NCBI GenBank assembly: GCA_020249415.1
Contig: JADCFR010000093.1
Coordinates: forward strand, 1 to 9,957
Reading direction: 5' to 3'
Length of the DNA stretch: 9,957 nucleotides
Source: Roseomonas sp.
GTDB lineage: Bacteria > Pseudomonadota > Alphaproteobacteria > Acetobacterales > Acetobacteraceae
The notes under the pieces are model-generated. The model made no database searches and was not told where the DNA came from. It was given only the letters and a program-made list of their open reading frames with translations. This document shows, one piece after another, positions 7,457 through 9,957 of this stretch. Position 1 is the stretch's first letter. Each line of letters starts with the position of its first letter. Made by a program: the position numbers and the translations under genes.

Positions 7457-8593
7457 ATGAACGAAACCACGACACCCGAAATCCATAAGGGCCTGGTCGG
7501 CGTCTATGCCGATGTCTCTGCCGTCTCCAAGGTAATGCCGGAGACGAATAGCCTGACCTATCGCGGCTATGCGGTGCAGGATTTGGCCGAGAATTGCAGC
7601 TTCGAGGAAGTGGCCTATCTGCTGTGGGAAGGCGAATTGCCCAATGCCAAGCAGCTTGCCGCCTTCAAGGCTGAGACCGCCGCCGAGCGTGAGATCAGCC
7701 CCGCGCTGCACCGCGTAATCCGCGAATTCCCAAAGGATGCGCACCCGATGGATGCCATCCGTACCGCCGTGTCCTTCATGGGGATGGAAGACCCTGAAGT
7801 GGGCGATGTCTCCCTGCCTGCGCAATATCGCAAGGCGAAGCGGCTTTTCGCCAAAATCCCAACGGCGATTGCGGCGGCCTATCGCGCTTCCCGCGGCCTG
7901 CCGGTGGTGGCGCCGAACCCCGCGCATAGTTTTGGCGAGAATGTCTTCAACCTGATCCTGGGCAAGGTGCCGCAGCCGGAAGTGCTGAAGGCTTTCGATG
8001 TTTCCATGATCCTTTATGCGGAGCATACCTTCAACGCCTCCACCTATACGGCGCGGCTGGTGACCTCCTCAGGCGCCGATATGCATGGTGCGATCACGGC
8101 CGGCATTGCCTCACTCAAGGGACCGCTGCATGGCGGCGCCAATGAGGCGGTGATGCATACGCTGAAGGAAATCGGCGACCCGAAGCTGGCGAAGGAATGG
8201 ATCCAAAGCCGCTTTGACCATAAGGCGCTGGTGATGGGCTTTGGCCATCGCGTCTATAAATCCGGCGATAGCCGCGTGCCCACCATGCGCAAATATGCCG
8301 AAAAAATGGCGGAAGTTGTGGGCGACAAGACCTGGATGGAGATCAGCCGCATCCTGGCTGCTGAGATGCTGGAAAAGAAGAACATCCACCCGAATCTCGA
8401 TTTCCCGGCAGGCCCTGCCTATTACCTGATGGGTTTTGAGATCCCGCTTTTCACGCCGATCTTCGTCGCCTCGCGCATCACGGGCTGGTCGGCGCATGTG
8501 ATTGAACAGGGCGCGGATAATCGGCTCATTCGCCCGCTTTCCTGGTATACGGGGCCGGAACAGCGCCCGGTGCCGCCGCTGGCAGCGCGATAG
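7457..8593 (+). CDS. prpC: 2-methylcitrate synthase / short-form citrate synthase
   Basis: This enzyme condenses propionyl-CoA (often also acetyl-CoA) with oxaloacetate, the first step of the methylcitrate cycle. The 378-residue length fits the short bacterial citrate and methylcitrate synthases. The catalytic residues are all visible: His225 in GPLHGGANEAVM, His264 in GFGHRVYKSGDSRVPTM, and Asp315 in HPNLDFPAGPAYYLMG. ILYAEHTFNAST (186-197), SRITGWSAHVIEQ (339-351) and DNRLIRP (354-360) complete the active-site framework. The N-terminal KGLVGVYADVSAVSKV and TNSLTYRGYAVQDLA closely match M. tuberculosis PrpC (Rv1131). The start at 7457 has AAGGGAAG upstream; a start at 7391 would add 22 unconserved residues. 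It follows prpD directly and ends 80 nt before a strong terminator, so prpDC is a complete two-gene unit. No prpB or acnD-type gene follows. Confidence 0.93.
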   Translation: MNETTTPEIHKGLVGVYADVSAVSKVMPETNSLTYRGYAVQDLAENCSFEEVAYLLWEGELPNAKQLAAFKAETAAEREISPALHRVIREFPKDAHPMDAIRTAVSFMGMEDPEVGDVSLPAQYRKAKRLFAKIPTAIAAAYRASRGLPVVAPNPAHSFGENVFNLILGKVPQPEVLKAFDVSMILYAEHTFNASTYTARLVTSSGADMHGAITAGIASLKGPLHGGANEAVMHTLKEIGDPKLAKEWIQSRFDHKALVMGFGHRVYKSGDSRVPTMRKYAEKMAEVVGDKTWMEISRILAAEMLEKKNIHPNLDFPAGPAYYLMGFEIPLFTPIFVASRITGWSAHVIEQGADNRLIRPLSWYTGPEQRPVPPLAAR

Positions 8594-8673
8594 TTTGCAG
8601 ATGTCTTCATCATTTTTTTAGAGATGGTGAAGCCGCGCTGCAAAGCGTGAAACCGCGGCATGCATGTCACACC
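8594..8673 (+). other. prpC 3' untranslated region with stable GCAA-loop hairpin
   Basis: Between the prpC stop and its terminator lies CGCT-GCAA-AGCG (8636-8647), a GNRA tetraloop hairpin. It is flanked by GCCGCG (8632-8637) and CGCGGC (8654-8659), which offer an alternative longer stem. Earlier, GATG-TCTT-CATC (8600-8611) followed by A and seven T gives a weak terminator-like shape with only a 4-bp stem. Confidence 0.45.
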
Positions 8674-8708
8674 GCGCGCATCGTGATGCGATGCGCGCAT
8701 TTTTTTTT
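8674..8708 (+). terminator. Strong rho-independent terminator of prpDC
   Basis: GCGCGCATCG (8674-8683) and CGATGCGCGC (8689-8698) form a perfect 10-bp GC-rich stem with a 5-nt loop, followed by one A and nine T. This is a textbook intrinsic terminator for transcription from prpC. Confidence 0.93.
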
Positions 8709-9217
8709 GCGAAATGTGACGGATTTTGTTGACACGCCTCATGGTGATGCAGATAGCGTGTCGTTGCGCGCGATTCTTTTGCGCGATTCGCACTGCCTCG
8801 ACGCTGCGAAAAATCGCTTCTCTCATCGGGTGTATCACCTGAAAGGGGGCGCGGTGAAGCGGATGAGGTGATGCGATCGGCAAGGCAGAATTGCCGCAGC
8901 AGGGAAGGACGGTCCATGGACCGCAGACTCAAGGGATCCTTCGCTTCACGCGATCAGGGTTCCACACCACCCCAAGCCGCCGTGATGGCGTGTGCAAGGG
9001 GCGGGAGAGAGGCCAGGGGGAACACGCCGCGCTGGAATGCCGCGCGCCGTGATGCCGTTGGCGGCTGCGCTTCGCGGAGACTTTCAGTCCTGTCGGACCG
9101 CGCAACGGGATCCGCGCGTCGCCGCCATCATCGACCCCACCTGCTGTACCCCGGGTTGGAATTGGGAATTCGCCGCGCCAAGCGCTGCCTTCCCATGAAC
9201 GCCTTCAACAGGAACAC
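8709..9217 (+). other. Long leader region upstream of the histone-like gene
   Basis: About 500 nt without a convincing gene. From left to right it holds a promoter-like TTGACA element (8729), the direct repeat GCGCGATTC (8768-8776 and 8781-8789), and two mutually exclusive pairings: CTCATC 8822-8827 with GATGAG 8862-8867, or ATCACCT 8834-8840 with AGGTGAT 8866-8872. Next come a hairpin CGGCAA/TTGCCG (8878-8883, 8891-8896) and the perfect 14-bp palindrome CGGTCCATGGACCG (8910-8923). I checked it by eye for conserved cores of tmRNA, RNase P RNA, SRP RNA, tRNA and the common riboswitches and saw none. Confidence 0.5.
8729..8757 (+). promoter_or_regulatory. Possible promoter with consensus -35
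   Basis: TTGACA (8729-8734) matches the -35 consensus fully and is followed after 17 nt by GATAGC (8752-8757), a poor -10 match (3 of 6). It lies 20 nt past the prpDC terminator, in the right place to start a new transcript towards the histone-like gene about 460 nt downstream. Confidence 0.45.
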
Positions 9218-9236
9218 ATGGAGATTCATCCTCTGA
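8916..9236 (+). CDS. Doubtful 106-codon leader ORF
   Basis: This open frame begins at an ATG inside a 14-bp palindrome, preceded by AGGGAAGGA (8901-8909) at 6 nt, a good ribosome site. Its stop TGA (9234-9236) shares one base with an in-frame ATG (9236) of the histone-like gene, a TGATG arrangement typical of coupled translation. Against a real gene: the predicted protein is arginine-rich with no recognisable domain, and AGA, AGG and GGA codons are frequent, unlike the clear genes nearby. It may be a regulatory leader peptide or simply an open frame in GC-rich leader DNA. Confidence 0.2.
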   Translation: MDRRLKGSFASRDQGSTPPQAAVMACARGGREARGNTPRWNAARRDAVGGCASRRLSVLSDRATGSARRRHHRPHLLYPGLELGIRRAKRCLPMNAFNRNTWRFIL

Positions 9237-9742
9237 TGACTGATATCCTCGAGACTACCGAAACCGAAGAAACCCCGCGCGCCCAGGCGATGGCCATGGC
9301 TGCGGCGAAGAAGAAGGCGCCGGCCAAGCGCAAGCCTGCTGCGAAGAAGCCGGCTGCGAAAAAGGCCGCTGCGAAGAAGCCGGCGGCGAAGAAGGCCGCT
9401 GCCAAGAAGAAGCCGGCTGCGAAGAAGGCTGCTGCGAAGAAGCCTGCTGCGAAGAAGGCCGCCGCCAAGAAGCCCGCCGCGAAGAAGGCTGCTGCGAAGA
9501 AGCCGGCTGCGAAGAAGGCCGCTGCGAAGAAGCCCGCCGCGAAGAAGGCTGCTGCGAAGAAGCCGGCTGCGAAGAAGGCCGCTGCGAAGAAGCCGGCTGC
9601 GAAGAAGGCCGCTGCGAAGAAGCCCGCCGCGAAGAAGGCCGGCCGTAAGCCCGCCGCGAAGAAGGCCGCTGCGCCGCGTCGCCGCAAGGCCGCTGCCGCT
9701 GCCGCTCCCGCTCCGGCGCCATCCGAAACGCCGGCGAGCTGA
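9218..9742 (+). CDS. Histone H1-like Lys/Ala/Pro repeat protein
   Basis: This 174-residue, extremely basic protein is expected to bind DNA non-specifically in the nucleoid, like the C-terminal tail of histone H1 and bacterial H1-like proteins. A short acidic N-terminus ([11 protein letters not shown], residues 8-18) precedes nine copies of the decapeptide [10 protein letters not shown], one with an extra Lys. The end is a variant with [17 protein letters not shown] and an Ala/Pro tail ([12 protein letters not shown]). There is no globular domain. The start is uncertain: ATG 9218 has AGGA only 4 nt upstream, while ATG 9236 (giving MTDILETTE) has GGAG 12 nt upstream and overlaps the stop of a leader frame. 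It stands alone between two terminators. Low-complexity sequence makes finer family assignment unreliable. Confidence 0.85.
   Translation: MEIHPLMTDILETTETEETPRAQAMAMAAAKKKAPAKRKPAAKKPAAKKAAAKKPAAKKAAAKKKPAAKKAAAKKPAAKKAAAKKPAAKKAAAKKPAAKKAAAKKPAAKKAAAKKPAAKKAAAKKPAAKKAAAKKPAAKKAGRKPAAKKAAAPRRRKAAAAAAPAPAPSETPAS
9350..9622 (+). repeat. Nine 30-bp tandem repeats inside the histone-like gene
   Basis: Each 30-bp unit encodes [10 protein letters not shown]; a 3-bp AAG insertion (9410-9412) separates units 2 and 3. Units differ at synonymous sites (CCG GCT versus CCC GCC, GCC GCT versus GCT GCT). Units 5-6 (9473-9532) and 7-8 (9533-9592) are identical over 60 bp, and units 6, 8 and 9 are identical to each other, which points to recent duplication by slippage or recombination. 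Confidence 0.95.
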
Positions 9743-9760
9743 TCAGCTACCGGATCCCGG

Positions 9761-9805
9761 CACTTGGGCGTCGCATGCCAAGCATGCGGCGCCCTAAGTG
9801 TTTTT
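9761..9805 (+). terminator. Rho-independent terminator of the histone-like gene
   Basis: CACTT-GGGCG-T-CGCATGC (9761-9778) pairs with GCATGCG-G-CGCCC-T-AAGTG (9782-9800). This gives about 17 base pairs plus a T-G wobble, one bulged T and a 3-nt loop, followed by five T (9801-9805). It begins 19 nt after the stop codon. Confidence 0.9.
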
Positions 9806-9821
9806 GGAGGGGGCGAGCTTG

Positions 9822-9957
9822 ATGCCCTTGATGACGCGACTTTTATCACCGCAGGACTATGATGTGCTGCTGGCATTGCTTGCCGCCTATGGCGCGGAGA
9901 TGGCGCCGCATCTGGCGGGCGCCGCACCGGCTAGGCCGAAAGCCGTACTGGAATTGA
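9822..9957 (+). CDS. Partial CDS of unknown function, running off the window
   Basis: An open frame of at least 45 codons starts at ATG 9822 and reaches the end of the window without a stop. GGAGGGGG (9806-9813) lies 8 nt before the ATG and directly after the T-tract of the preceding terminator. TTG at 9819 and ATG at 9831 are alternative starts. The visible protein begins MPLMTRLLSPQDYDVLLALL and continues with an Ala-rich, probably helical stretch (AAYGAEMAPHLAGAAPARPKA). I recognise no family from this fragment. Confidence 0.6.
   Translation, partial: MPLMTRLLSPQDYDVLLALLAAYGAEMAPHLAGAAPARPKAVLEL

Noticed and set aside
5886..7475. Long minus-strand frames opposite prpD (197 and 325 codons)
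   Set aside because: prpD is unambiguous on the plus strand; these frames have no domains or ribosome sites.
9473..9592. Tandem repeats considered as a CRISPR array
   Set aside because: There are no unique spacers; the repeats are contiguous, in frame and encode Lys/Ala decapeptides.
9226..9927. 233-codon minus-strand frame rich in Phe and Ala opposite the histone-like gene
   Set aside because: It is the reverse reading of the PAAKK repeat array (AAFFAAGFF pattern) and crosses the terminator at 9761-9805.

Overview
The window looks like chromosomal DNA of a GC-rich alphaproteobacterium, most likely an Acetobacteraceae (Roseomonas-like) member. The clues are the high GC, an orphan Bug-type (TctC) binding protein inside a catabolic operon, a PAAKK-repeat histone H1-like protein, and an intergenic nested-palindrome element of a style common in alphaproteobacteria. 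The taxonomic call is inference, because no rRNA or marker gene is present.

Layout. Positions 1-597 hold no gene I can support; they contain a REP-like nested palindrome (213-280) and a small interlocking inverted repeat (69-97). Positions 598-5720, minus strand, form one tight operon read right to left: a LysR regulator, a cyclic amidohydrolase (hydantoinase/allantoinase type), a 97-residue two-helix membrane protein of unknown family, a GlcG/HbpS-like (DUF336) protein, a Bug-type substrate-binding protein, and an N-carbamoyl-D-amino-acid hydrolase. Three of the five junctions overlap (14, 14 and 4 nt). Positions 5721-5855 are a divergent promoter region with a good T-N11-A LysR box. Positions 5856-8593, plus strand, encode prpD and prpC of the methylcitrate pathway, both of the type found in Mycobacterium tuberculosis prpDC, and end at a strong intrinsic terminator (8674-8708). 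Positions 8709-9217 are a long leader with a TTGACA promoter-like element, several hairpins and a doubtful ORF. Positions 9218-9742 encode a histone H1-like Lys/Ala repeat protein with its own terminator (9761-9805). A new gene starts at 9822 and runs off the end.

How the genes may work together. The amidohydrolase would open a hydantoin or dihydropyrimidine-like ring, and the carbamoylase would release the amino acid, CO2 and ammonia. The Bug protein would bind an imported or sensed ligand, and the LysR protein would regulate its own operon and perhaps prpDC. PrpC and PrpD condense propionyl-CoA with oxaloacetate and dehydrate the 2-methylcitrate formed. A link is conceivable: reductive thymine breakdown uses a cyclic amidohydrolase and a carbamoylase and ends in propionyl-CoA. 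That remains a hypothesis, since the connecting enzymes and PrpB are not in the window.
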